From Planktotalea sp. (GTDB lineage Bacteria > Pseudomonadota > Alphaproteobacteria > Rhodobacterales > Rhodobacteraceae): a stretch of 64,000 bases of DNA. Shown here in pieces: positions 18,907-27,886 of this stretch. The notes beneath the pieces are model-generated. The model saw only the letters and a list, made by a program, of their open reading frames with translations. It had not been told where the DNA came from and did not search any database. The position numbers were made by a program, and so were the translations under genes. Positions within the stretch are counted from its first letter, which is position 1, and the number at the start of each line of letters is the position of its first letter. The stretch spans positions 372,001 to 436,000 of the forward strand of contig NZ_JABBAL010000030.1 in the NCBI RefSeq assembly GCF_018607995.1. Reading direction: 5' to 3'.

Positions 18907-19374
18907 TCAAAGCCACTGCCTAACTCTCTGACAATACTTGACAAAATTAGCGCTTATGGTGATGTGCAAGCGATTTTTTTCAAGCACAATAAAGCGGTGT
19001 TCCAGTATACTTACGAATACAGAGATCAACGGGAGCGCTGAAACAGCGTCCCAACGCAGAATCAACCCAGCAAGGATCAGCACATCCCCAAGATAATTCG
19101 GATTACGGCTGCGCTTGAAAATGCCACTCACCACGAGGTGATCCGCGTTCAAATGTGGAATGACGGTGGTGCGATGTTTGCGCATCTCACTCGCAGCGAG
19201 CAGCATCAATAAAATGCCCGCCCCCAACAACAACCCGGCTAGAAAGTCACTCCAAACGCTACCAATGCTTAACCCAAAGTTCAGAAAATCACTTTGCATC
19301 CACGCGAGCGCACAAAATCCGAAAAGCCAAACAGGTGAATTATCAATGAGCTAAACAAGGGGGAGCTTTCGCAT
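18907..19374 (-). pseudogene. Isoprenylcysteine methyltransferase-like membrane protein, probably broken by TAG at codon 8
   Basis: The minus strand encodes a small membrane methyltransferase of the ICMT/PEMT-like family. A hydrophobic segment reads VWLFGFCALAWMQS, a second LAGLLLGAGILLMLLAA, then the signature S-R-N-P-N-Y-L-G-D, a further helix, and an ending Y-x-R-V-R-x-W-L. An ATG at 19374 begins this frame (MRKLPLV) but TAG at 19351-19353 stops it at codon 8; homologous sequence continues immediately after. The next ATG, at 19299, would give 130 residues lacking the first helix. Either the gene is a fresh pseudogene or it starts at the internal ATG; I favour the former because the first helix is well kept. 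Confidence 0.55.
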
Positions 19375-19491
19375 GTGGGCTATCCCTTAAACGCGTCTTT
19401 CTAAAGTAACCTAAAACACCAAATGACGACACGGCGCGTCTTGTCACCCCCTCAGCGCGAGGTAGTGTGAGCGTCAAAGGGAGTAGAGATT

Positions 19492-20244
19492 ATGGATCTA
19501 AATGGCAAACACGCATTGATCACGGGCGGCGGCACGGGCATTGGCCTTGCGATCGCGAAGGCTTTGGCGGAAGCCGGTGCAGAGGTGACAATCACGGGAC
19601 GTCGCAAAGACGTACTCGACAAGGTCGCGGGCGGGCGCATCCACGCGCTCACGATGGACGTCGCAGATGAGGCCTCTGTGGTAGACGGGTTCGCCAGCGC
19701 CGTGGCCGAGCGTGGCCCCATCTCGATCTGCGTCGCCAATGCGGGTATCGCAGAGGGCAAAGCGCTGCATAAGATGGACATGGATTTCTGGCGCAAGGTC
19801 ATCGGGATTAATCTGGATGGTGCGTATCTTACGATGCGAGAAGCGATGAAATCAATGGCGGGGCTAGACTATGGCCGCATCATTGCTGTGGCGTCGATTG
19901 CGGGCATCAAAGGTTTGCGCGGCGCACCTGCCTACACGGCATCTAAGCACGGAATGATCGGTCTTATCAGGGGTTTAAGCGAAGATTACATGGGCTCTCC
20001 CATCACCTTCAACGCAATCTGTCCGGGCTATGTGGACACAACGATTGTGTCAGAAAACATAGTCTCCATCGCTGCGCGGGCGGGCATTAGCGAGGAGCAG
20101 GCTTTGAAAATGATGGTGGAGACGAACCGTCACCAACGCCTGATCACCCCCGAGGAAGTTGCGCATACAGCGATGTATCTCTGCGATGAAAACTCAGGAT
20201 CCATCAACGGACAAACCATGGAGATCGCTGGCGGGCAAATGTGA
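19492..20244 (+). CDS. Short-chain dehydrogenase/reductase (SDR)
   Basis: The 250-residue classical SDR has the cofactor motif TGGGTGIG at 11-18, NAG at 83-85, and the catalytic S135, Y148 and K152 (AYTASKHG). The C-terminal P-G-Y-V-D-T and the final E-I-A-G-G-Q are those of FabG- or 3-hydroxyacyl-dehydrogenase-like enzymes. D-3-hydroxybutyrate dehydrogenase or acetoacetyl-CoA reductase activity is possible but cannot be fixed from sequence. Its stop overlaps the next gene, suggesting co-transcription with the YjbR gene. Confidence 0.92.
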   Translation: MDLNGKHALITGGGTGIGLAIAKALAEAGAEVTITGRRKDVLDKVAGGRIHALTMDVADEASVVDGFASAVAERGPISICVANAGIAEGKALHKMDMDFWRKVIGINLDGAYLTMREAMKSMAGLDYGRIIAVASIAGIKGLRGAPAYTASKHGMIGLIRGLSEDYMGSPITFNAICPGYVDTTIVSENIVSIAARAGISEEQALKMMVETNRHQRLITPEEVAHTAMYLCDENSGSINGQTMEIAGGQM

Positions 20245-20603
20245 TGCTTAGCCGCGATGCGATCAACGCATATTGCAAATCTCTGCCCCAAAGCACGTAT
20301 GTCGTACAATGGGGCAACTCCGATGTGTGGAAGGTCGGCGGTAAGGTCTACGCGGTCGGTGGTTGGGCGGATGGCGAGAATGCGGTGAGTTTCAAGGTCA
20401 CCGATCTTGGCTTTGAGGTTCTAAGCGACATGCCCGGAATTCGCTCCGCGCCTTACTTGGCGTCGCGCGGAATGAAATGGGTGCAGGTCTACGGAGATCA
20501 TGGGTTGCCGGAGGATGAACTCAAAGCGCATATCAAGGCGAGTTATGAGATGATCATCGCTAAACTCACCAGAAAACTGCGTGCAGATCTTAATTTAGGG
20601 TGA
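20244..20603 (+). CDS. MmcQ/YjbR family protein
   Basis: The 119-residue protein matches the YjbR/MmcQ family, a CyaY-like fold sometimes listed as DNA-binding. Signatures are Y-C-x-S-L-P near the start, D-V-W-K-V-G-G-K-V-Y-A, F-K-V-T-D and the helix-rich end with Y-E-M-I-I-A-K-L. The ATG at 20244 overlaps the SDR stop as TGATG; a GTG one codon earlier is also possible. Function is not established for the family. Confidence 0.85.
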   Translation: MLSRDAINAYCKSLPQSTYVVQWGNSDVWKVGGKVYAVGGWADGENAVSFKVTDLGFEVLSDMPGIRSAPYLASRGMKWVQVYGDHGLPEDELKAHIKASYEMIIAKLTRKLRADLNLG

Positions 20604-20662
20604 AACAACGACAGGCTGACATAAACGATTACCTTTGTCAGAACCTTACAGGAGATTGATCC

Positions 20663-21127
20663 ATGGCGACCATACTCACCGTTAACGGCACCCAGCGCAG
20701 CATGGATCTTCCCGATGACATGCCCCTGCTTTGGGTCTTGCGTGATGAACTAAACCTGACTGGCACAAAATTTGGCTGCGGTGTCGCGGCCTGCGGGGCC
20801 TGCACGGTGCACATCGATGGCAAGGCCGTGCGCTCTTGTCAAACAGCGCTCTCAGATGTGGACGGAGAGGTCATTACCATCGAAGGTCTCGGAACCCCAG
20901 AAAGCTTGCATGCTTTGCAAACCGCATGGGTCGAACATCAGGTCGCGCAATGTGGTTACTGCCAGTCAGGCCAAATTATGCAAGCGGCCAGCCTTTTGGC
21001 CGAAAACCCCAACCCCTCAGACACAGACATCGACGACGCAATGCAGGGTAACCTGTGCCGATGCGGGACGTATCCGCGTATTCGCGCCGCGATTTACTCC
21101 GCTGCCAAAGCCACGCAGGGAGAATAA
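20663..21127 (+). CDS. (2Fe-2S)-binding subunit of an isoquinoline-1-oxidoreductase-type molybdenum hydroxylase
   Basis: The 154-residue electron-transfer subunit has a plant-type [2Fe-2S] cluster at C39, C44, C47 and C59 ([14 protein letters not shown]) and a second at C97, C100, C132 and C134 (QCGYCQSGQ and LCRCG). It resembles IorA of isoquinoline or aldehyde oxidoreductases. It passes electrons from the molybdenum subunit encoded three bases downstream. An AGGAG ribosome site lies ahead of the ATG. No FAD subunit is present, in keeping with the two-subunit Ior type, which hands electrons to a cytochrome. Confidence 0.93.
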   Translation: MATILTVNGTQRSMDLPDDMPLLWVLRDELNLTGTKFGCGVAACGACTVHIDGKAVRSCQTALSDVDGEVITIEGLGTPESLHALQTAWVEHQVAQCGYCQSGQIMQAASLLAENPNPSDTDIDDAMQGNLCRCGTYPRIRAAIYSAAKATQGE

Positions 21128-21130
21128 CCC

Positions 21131-23371
21131 ATGGCCTCTTTAAAAAAAATCGCCCGCCGCACATTCCTCATTGGTTCTGCCGCTATCATTGGTGGCGTCG
21201 CATTTGGCGCATATAAATACACCCGCCCTTTGGAAAACCCAATTGAGGCAGGCCCGAATGAGGCAGCACTCAATCCGTTCATTTTTATTGATCAAGAGGG
21301 CGTCAAGATCATCACGCCACGCGCAGAAATGGGTCAAGGGGTACACACCACGCTTGCCGCTCTCGCCGCGGAAGAGCTTGATATAGCTTGGGAAGATGTT
21401 CGCGTTCTGCACGGTCTACCCGCGCAGGCCTATTACAACAGCGCCTTAATGGGCGCGTCGCTGCCCATGGCGGAATATTCAAAAACCGCATTTATGCAGA
21501 CCGTGTCCGAAGCCTTGGGCGAGGCCAACAAATTGCTCGGCATGCAGCTCACAGGTGGGTCTACGTCAATGATCGACGGCTATGACCGCTTGCGCCACGC
21601 GGGGGCCACCGCACGAGAAACGCTCAAATTGGCCGCCGCAGACGCCTTTGGTATTGATGCGGGCAACCTGAAAACAATGAACGGGCGTGTGTATCAGCCT
21701 GACGGAAACTCAATTTCTTATTCCGATCTTGCAACCGCCGCTGCGAAGATCGATCCCCCTTCGGTCGAACTGCGTCCAAAATCCGAGTGGAAATACGTCG
21801 GCAAAACCATGCCACGTGTGGATATTCTGGCCAAAGCAACAGGCACCGCAGAGTTCGGCATTGATGTGCGCCTTGAGGGGATGAAATACGCAACTGTGCG
21901 CATGAACCCGCGTCGTGGCGCGCCGATGAAATCAATGGATGCTACTAACGCGTTGGGCATGGCAGGCGTGGAGCAAGTGATCGAGCTTGATGGTGGATTT
22001 GCGGTGATCGCGTCCAATACGTGGCTGGCCTTTCAAGCGGCAGACGCAGTGGAGGTTGAGTGGGTCACTGCCACCTACCCTCCCAACCAAGACGAAATTT
22101 GGAGCGCGATTGAACAGAGTCTCGACACCAAGCCGAATTCTATGCTGCGCGATAATGGTGATGTAGAGGCAACAATCGCGGGTGTCACCGAAATCACCGC
22201 AGAGTACCGCATGCCCTTTCTTGCGCACTCCACAATGGAGCCGATGAACGCAACGGCATTATACACAGATACCTCATTAGAACTTTGGTGCGGCAATCAA
22301 GGGCCGACAATCGTGCGCGACAAATGCGCCGTCGCGGTTGGCCTCACCGCTGATCAAGTCACGCTTCATACGACATTACTTGGCGGTAGCTTTGGACGGC
22401 GCGGTGAATTCGACTTTGCACTTTATGCCGCGCAGATCGCTCAAAAAATGCCCGGCGTCCCCGTTCAAGTCACGTGGAGCCGCGAAGAAGACATGCGCCA
22501 CGATTTCTATCGTCCGGCTGCGCTTGGGTGCTACAAAGGCGCGGTAAAGGACGGCAAAGCAGTCCTGCTTGATGCAAAAGTCGCGGGCCCATCTGTCGCG
22601 TTTGATGCGATAGAGCGCTGGATGGGCTTTAGCGGCGGCGGGCCTGACAAAGTTCACGTCGAAGGTGCATTCGATCAACCCTACAAAATTCCCAACTACC
22701 GCGTTGCCGGACATCTCACTGATCTCAGTGTGCCCCTCGGCTTTTGGCGCTCTGTGGGAAATTCGGTCAACACGTTCATGCATGACAGCTTTCTGGACGA
22801 GCTCGCCTATGCGGCTGGCGCGGATCCCCTGGCCTTTCGCCTTGATATGATGCGCGATGAACATGCGCCCTCTGCGGCTGTGCTCGAGACCGTGCGCGAT
22901 ATGTCGGGTTGGACGGGTAAGACAGAAGCAGGCGTCGGGCGTGGCGTTGCCTTTGCGCACAGCTTTGGCACGCCAGTCGCGCAAATGATCGAGGTGATTG
23001 ACGAAAACGGCAGTATCCGCATCAACCGCGCTTGGATCGCAGCAGACCTCGGCACGATCCTTGACCCCGGCAATTTGGAAGCACAGCTTTATGGTGGAAT
23101 GATATATGGACTTTCAGCAGCGCTCTTTGGGGAAATCACTTTTGCGGATGGCGAAGTCGAGCAAGGCAACTTCCCTGATTACGACGCTTTGCGCATCCAC
23201 AACGCGCCTGTAACAGTAGTCAAAGTCATGGAAAGCGGTGGCCACATTGGTGGTGCAGGAGAGCCCGGAACACCACCGTCAATGTCTGCACTCACCAATG
23301 CGATCTTCGACCTCACGGGCAAGCGCGCACGCACGTTGCCGCTGATGCATGAGTTTGATCTACTGACCTAA
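21131..23371 (+). CDS. Molybdopterin-binding subunit of an isoquinoline-1-oxidoreductase-type hydroxylase, Tat-exported
   Basis: Large catalytic subunit, 746 residues. It begins with a twin-arginine signal (ARRTFLIGSAA, R9-R10), so the folded cofactor-loaded pair should be exported by Tat to the periplasm with the small subunit in tow. Molybdopterin contacts appear as EMGQGVHTTLAALAAEELDI, LLGGSFGRRGEFDF and the catalytic glutamate motif G-G-A-G-E-P-G-T-P-P near the C-terminus. Substrate is likely an aldehyde or N-heteroaromatic compound; the sequence does not decide. The IorAB-type pair is intact. Its maturation factors (XdhC-like) are not in the window. Confidence 0.92.
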   Translation: MASLKKIARRTFLIGSAAIIGGVAFGAYKYTRPLENPIEAGPNEAALNPFIFIDQEGVKIITPRAEMGQGVHTTLAALAAEELDIAWEDVRVLHGLPAQAYYNSALMGASLPMAEYSKTAFMQTVSEALGEANKLLGMQLTGGSTSMIDGYDRLRHAGATARETLKLAAADAFGIDAGNLKTMNGRVYQPDGNSISYSDLATAAAKIDPPSVELRPKSEWKYVGKTMPRVDILAKATGTAEFGIDVRLEGMKYATVRMNPRRGAPMKSMDATNALGMAGVEQVIELDGGFAVIASNTWLAFQAADAVEVEWVTATYPPNQDEIWSAIEQSLDTKPNSMLRDNGDVEATIAGVTEITAEYRMPFLAHSTMEPMNATALYTDTSLELWCGNQGPTIVRDKCAVAVGLTADQVTLHTTLLGGSFGRRGEFDFALYAAQIAQKMPGVPVQVTWSREEDMRHDFYRPAALGCYKGAVKDGKAVLLDAKVAGPSVAFDAIERWMGFSGGGPDKVHVEGAFDQPYKIPNYRVAGHLTDLSVPLGFWRSVGNSVNTFMHDSFLDELAYAAGADPLAFRLDMMRDEHAPSAAVLETVRDMSGWTGKTEAGVGRGVAFAHSFGTPVAQMIEVIDENGSIRINRAWIAADLGTILDPGNLEAQLYGGMIYGLSAALFGEITFADGEVEQGNFPDYDALRIHNAPVTVVKVMESGGHIGGAGEPGTPPSMSALTNAIFDLTGKRARTLPLMHEFDLLT

Positions 23372-23590
23372 TCGCAACACACTGCGCGCCTTTTTGAAGC
23401 AATAGGCGCTCAGAAACGGGCCGAGTCCCCTGCCACAAAGGCGACACAAACGCTTTAAAACCATCCTGAAATCGTCCTAACCCGTGCGCAAACGCGCCAA
23501 ATTGCAATTGTTTCCACTTTGGAGACGCAAAGGAAACGCACTGTTTCCAATGCATATTTCTAGAATGGAATACGCATTCGCCCAATGGAT

Positions 23591-25759
23591 ATCTGGTCAC
23601 GCTCGACGATGCATCGCTTGATGTGAATGACATCATCGGTGCGACACAGGTCTTTTTAACCATCGATGCCACCATCGGCGCAGGTGGATGGAATTGGCCT
23701 GGAATCTGGGGCAGGTAACGGCTCGTTTTATTCCAACATCAATGTCACAGGCACCTACTATGAGGGCACAGACGGCAACGCCTACTTTATCCCAGACACG
23801 TGGTTCACAACCAGCGGCACCGCCTATGTGACCTCTGCACCGGCTTTCTCACTTTCAATACTCGACGACGGTACAAACGGTGCAGATGTCATTGATGCCA
23901 GCTACACAGACGGTGACGGAGACCAAGTGGATGCGGACGATGGTTCTGGCCCTTCGGGGCATGAGGACACAATCAGCGCGGGCGACGGAAACGATAGTGT
24001 TGAAGCGGGCCTTGAGGACGACATCGTCTACGGTGGCGGCGGCAGCAATACGCTTGAAGGCGGCTCTGGCAACGATTTCATTTTTGGCGAAGACGGTGCA
24101 GATATTATTCGCGGCAACGGCGGTTCTGACACCATCTCGGGCGGCGACGGTGCGGATACGCTTCGCGGCGGACTTGGCAACGACAGCATTGATGGCAAGG
24201 ATCTGATTGGGGCAGATCCAGCAAGCGACTCTACAACGCTAGACTAAGGTACTCTCGACGAGAACGGCAGCCTTGCGATCACAGGCACAAGCGAGACGAT
24301 GAAGGTCAAGATCACCAAAACGACCAACGGTGCAGGACAGACTGCAAACGTACAATCCCAAGGCTCCACTGCGGCGGACGGCCTCTGGGTGTCTAGTCTG
24401 ACAGACCCCGTCACGACGAAGATGACCTTTGATAGCTTGATCGAGAATGCCAATTCTGAAATCTACGATATAGATCAAAACACTGGATCATAGGATGACC
24501 TTTTGACGGTTGTTGCGCTCGATCAAGTCGGCAACCAAATGCCTGAGGTCCGTTCCGACTTGGACGGGCTGCATTTCATCAGCGGCGATGACCTAAACGC
24601 AGACGGCAATGCCAGCACCGACGTTAAAACGACTGGCGCGGACCATTCCGTGACCGTTGATATCACAGGTCCTTTTGTTCAATTGATCTTCACTTTTGAC
24701 AATGGCGAAAGCGCGTCAAAAAGCGGGCTCTTCGGCGTTGGCAATATGACCATCGACTTCACAGTTGATTATAATGTGGGATCCGGCGACGACACGATCA
24801 ACGGTAGGGCTGGCAACGATACGATATTCGCGGGCAACGGGGACGATTCCATATCTGGTGGGATAGGCAGCGATAGCCTGGATGGTCAGGTCGGAGATGA
24901 TTTCTTCAACGTTGGTGACGGCGATGACTACTTCCAACTGGTCGAGTTAGGCGAAGCCTCTGGTGCGGGTGCCAGTATTTTCATCCAAGGCAACGAAGGC
25001 GATGAGACCACTGGCGACACACTGAACCTCGACACGCTTGGTGATCGCAACGATATTGTCTACTCAAACACTGATGACGCAGCGAGCGACCTCAGCGGGA
25101 CGCTGACCCTGGAAGATGGCACGCTTCTGACGTTTGAAAAAATCGAAAAGATCATCTGCTTTACCCGCGGTACGATAATTGACACGCCCTTTGGTCCACG
25201 CGCTGTTGAAACGCTGAAAGCAGGCGATCTCGTCACTACACGCGATACTGGCCCGCAACCAATTGCTTGGACGCGATCGCGCACGACGCCCTGCACTCCG
25301 GCAACCACGCCGATCCAATTTGAAATGGGATCGATCGACGGATTAAGCGCGCCGTTGAAAATTTCGCCACAGCATAAAATGCTCGTGTCGCATTTTGCCT
25401 GCGACTTGCTTTTCGGTCAAAACATCGTGTTTTGCACTGCGCAACACATGCTAAATGATCGCATTAAACGTGTGGCGCAAAAAATTGTAACCTATGTGCA
25501 TATCACGCTCGACACGCATCAAATGATCACCGCAAACGGTGTGGAAACCGAAAGCTTTCTATCAGGCCCAGAAGGATTGAAGGCGCGCTATAACGCGTCC
25601 AAAGCCGACCTATTCTCGGCCCTTCCAGTACTCAAATTCGATCCCGACTCACACGGAAAAGCCGCCTACACCTGCTTAAAACCCCATGAAAACAAACTCT
25701 TCATGGAAAAAATTGCGATGGCAGATGCGTGGCGCATGTCCCAACAATACGCCGCTTAA
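23591..25759 (+). pseudogene. RTX-repeat and Hint-domain protein, broken by one frameshift and two stop codons
   Basis: Reading starts in one frame with YLVTLDDASLDVNDIIGATQVF and shifts near 23690 to AQVDGIGLESGAGNGSFYSN. Calcium-binding RTX nonapeptides follow (GGSGNDFIFGEDGADIIRG, GGDGADTLRGGLGNDSIDG). TAA at 24245-24247 and TAG at 24491-24493 interrupt that same frame, which continues through more RTX repeats (GSGDDTINGRAGNDTIFAG) into a C-terminal Hint domain. The Hint domain has a nucleophile cysteine (C-F-T-R-G-T-x-I) and the H-K-M-L block, to a TAA at 25757-25759. The last 418 codons are open and could be made from an internal start, but the whole was one secreted protein of about 700 residues. 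The first bases of the original gene were not identified; 23372-23590 shows no other gene. Confidence 0.85.
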
Positions 25760-25768
25760 GGTCTCAGC

Positions 25769-26545
25769 CTACGCACTTAACCGTGCGCGCGAGCGACGCG
25801 CATCAGCAAAGCCGTGCACGGCTGCGCCAAAGGCCGCAAACAAAGGTCGCGACACAGGATCACCATCCGCGTTCCATTCCGGATGCCACTGAACAGAGGC
25901 CGTAAAACCGGGCGCGTCCTTCACATAAATCGCCTCTGGCGTGCCATCTTCAGCAACCCCATCGATAATGATCCGAGGCCCTGCCTCTTTGATCCCCTGA
26001 CCGTGCAGCGTATTGGTCATCACCTCGTCTGCCCCAAAAATTTCGTGAAACACTCCGCCAGTCTTGACGCTCACCTTATGGCGGATTTCGAACTTTTCCT
26101 CGAGCGAGCCGTCAGGCGGCATGCGGTGGTTCATTCGCCCCGGCAAATCGCGGATCTCTGGATAGAGCGAGCCCCCCATCGCAACATTCACCTCTTGAAA
26201 CCCGCGGCAAATCCCAAGGAACGGCTGCCCTAGCTCCACGCAGGCACGCACCAGTGGAAGCGCAATCGCATCACGCGCGCGATCAAATTCACCATGTGCC
26301 TCAGTAGGGCTTTCACCATATTCCTCGGGATGCACATTCGGACGCCCACCCGTGAGCAAAAACCCGTCAAACTGCGCCATCAACTCTTCAACGCTCACAT
26401 GCGCAGGATCCGCAGGCACTAGGATCGGCATGCAGCCCGCCACTTGCGCGATCGCATCGGCGTTCATCACCCCACCCGCATGTACAGGATATTGATCATT
26501 CAGCAGATATGAATTCGAAATGATGCCGACGATAGGACGCGTCAT
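25769..26545 (-). CDS. Gamma-glutamyl-gamma-aminobutyrate hydrolase family (peptidase C26)
   Basis: Class I glutamine-amidotransferase-like hydrolase, similar to PuuD, which releases GABA or polyamine products from gamma-glutamyl conjugates. The 258-residue protein starts with RPIVGIISNS. The nucleophile elbow is P-F-L-G-I-C-R-G, and the His-Glu pair comes in V-Q-W-H-P-E-W near the end. I start at the ATG at 26545, preceded by AGGAGAG; the open frame extends further but without homology. It lies tail-to-tail with the dead Hint gene and head-to-head with a dead P450. Confidence 0.9.
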   Translation of the reverse strand: MTRPIVGIISNSYLLNDQYPVHAGGVMNADAIAQVAGCMPILVPADPAHVSVEELMAQFDGFLLTGGRPNVHPEEYGESPTEAHGEFDRARDAIALPLVRACVELGQPFLGICRGFQEVNVAMGGSLYPEIRDLPGRMNHRMPPDGSLEEKFEIRHKVSVKTGGVFHEIFGADEVMTNTLHGQGIKEAGPRIIIDGVAEDGTPEAIYVKDAPGFTASVQWHPEWNADGDPVSRPLFAAFGAAVHGFADARRSRARLSA

Positions 26546-26638
26546 ACACTCTCCTTGAGCGATGTTGCTTTTCCATTGCAATATATGGCGGCAATGCGCA
26601 GGCTTGCAATGCATCTTAGTAAATAAGCGATGTGACGC

Positions 26639-27815
26639 ATGCCACATTACAAAATCAATGATCCCGACTTTCTAAAAGACCCAACCGCGACCCTTGCACA
26701 CATGCGCGCCGAAGACGCCTTGGTACGAATCAAACTTCCGATCATCAGGCTATGCTGGGCCACGACCACAGATGCGGCCGCACGTGATATCCTCAAAGAC
26801 GATGCTCATTTCGCCCGTAATCCCACCAATGCGGGAGGCCGCTATATCGGGCGGTATTATTGGTTCTTACCCCGCTTTATGCGTCCCTTGACCCGCAACA
26901 TTCTTGGCTTTTAGGGGGCTGAACATAAACGCATTCGTACGGCCGTGGATCAAAGTTTTTCCCAAGCATCAATTGAAGCATTACGGCCCAACATCACAGG
27001 GATCGCTGATCATTACCCTGATCAACTCGACACAAACAAACCCGTCGATATCACTGAGGATTACGCCCGTCCGCTACCGCTGGATGTGATCTCAGTACTA
27101 ATCGGAATCAAGCCAGATTTACGCACCATCCTCGCGCGCGCAATCGCACCGATTTCCAAACCAACGGGTATCTTGACGATTCTCACCGCCCTACCCGACC
27201 TCTATAAAACGCAAAAACTCTTACGCGCAGAGATCACACATATTCGCGACACGCCGCACGATGGTTTGCTAAGCACTTTGATCCACGACCCCACGTGCAA
27301 TCTGACGGATGATGAGATCTTGTCGCTTGCGTTCATTTTTTCATCGCGGGCCATAAGACGACTTTACATTTGATTTCCGACGCAGTTTTTGCAATCCCAG
27401 AAGGGGCATCATTCAACGAACCGACCTCTCTCACCATCGAAAAATTCATGCTGTTTTTCAGCCCTATGAAGATGAAAAGACCACTATTCATGCGCGAAAT
27501 TTATGACCGCTTTGGCAAGACTTTGAAACAAGGCGACAAGGTCATCGCACAATTAATTGCCGCCAATCATGACCCTGCCCGTTTCGAAAACGCGACTGAC
27601 CTCCAAACAGTCCGTCGTCCCAACGCACATATTGGATTTGGATTTGGCCCGCATGTGTGTCTCGGGATACACATTGCCCGCCTGGAAACTCAGATCCACT
27701 CGAACGCCTATTCCAGCGTTTTCTAAACCTTGAATGCAGCCCCAAAGATGCGACCCCACTTTACAGTCCGCGCGTCGGCTTTCGCAGCATAAAGCATCTC
27801 AAGGTCAAAATCAGA
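26639..27815 (+). pseudogene. Cytochrome P450, broken by a stop codon and two frameshifts
   Basis: Homology begins at the ATG at 26639 and runs through FARNPTNAGGRYIG. TAG at 26912-26914 falls just before G-A-E-H-K-R-I-R, the conserved helix-C region. The frame continues to LTDDEILSLAFIF. An extra T in the T6 tract at 27336-27341 then shifts it; the I-helix continues as IAGHKTTLHLISDAVFA in the next frame. The heme-binding loop F-G-F-G-P-H-V-C-L-G is present in that frame. A second shift near 27690 separates RLETQI from LERLFQRFLNLE and YSPRVGFRSIKHLKVKI. The heme ligand survives, but no open segment encodes a whole enzyme. Confidence 0.9.
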
Positions 27816-27865
27816 CCTAAAGCCCTTTCCTTTTCCACAAATATCCCCAGCTCAGCGCAGCGCTC

Positions 27866-27886
27866 GAGGGGCAGCGCCCCTCTTTT
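27866..27886 (+). terminator. GAGGGGC-AGC-GCCCCTC hairpin with T tract
   Basis: A perfect 7-base stem with AGC loop, followed by TTTT on the plus strand. It lies beyond the dead P450 and touches the stop codon of the convergent glcB. It would serve as a plus-strand terminator; on the minus strand it lacks a T run. Its core, GGGGCAGCGCCCC, recurs at 38812-38826. Confidence 0.6.
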
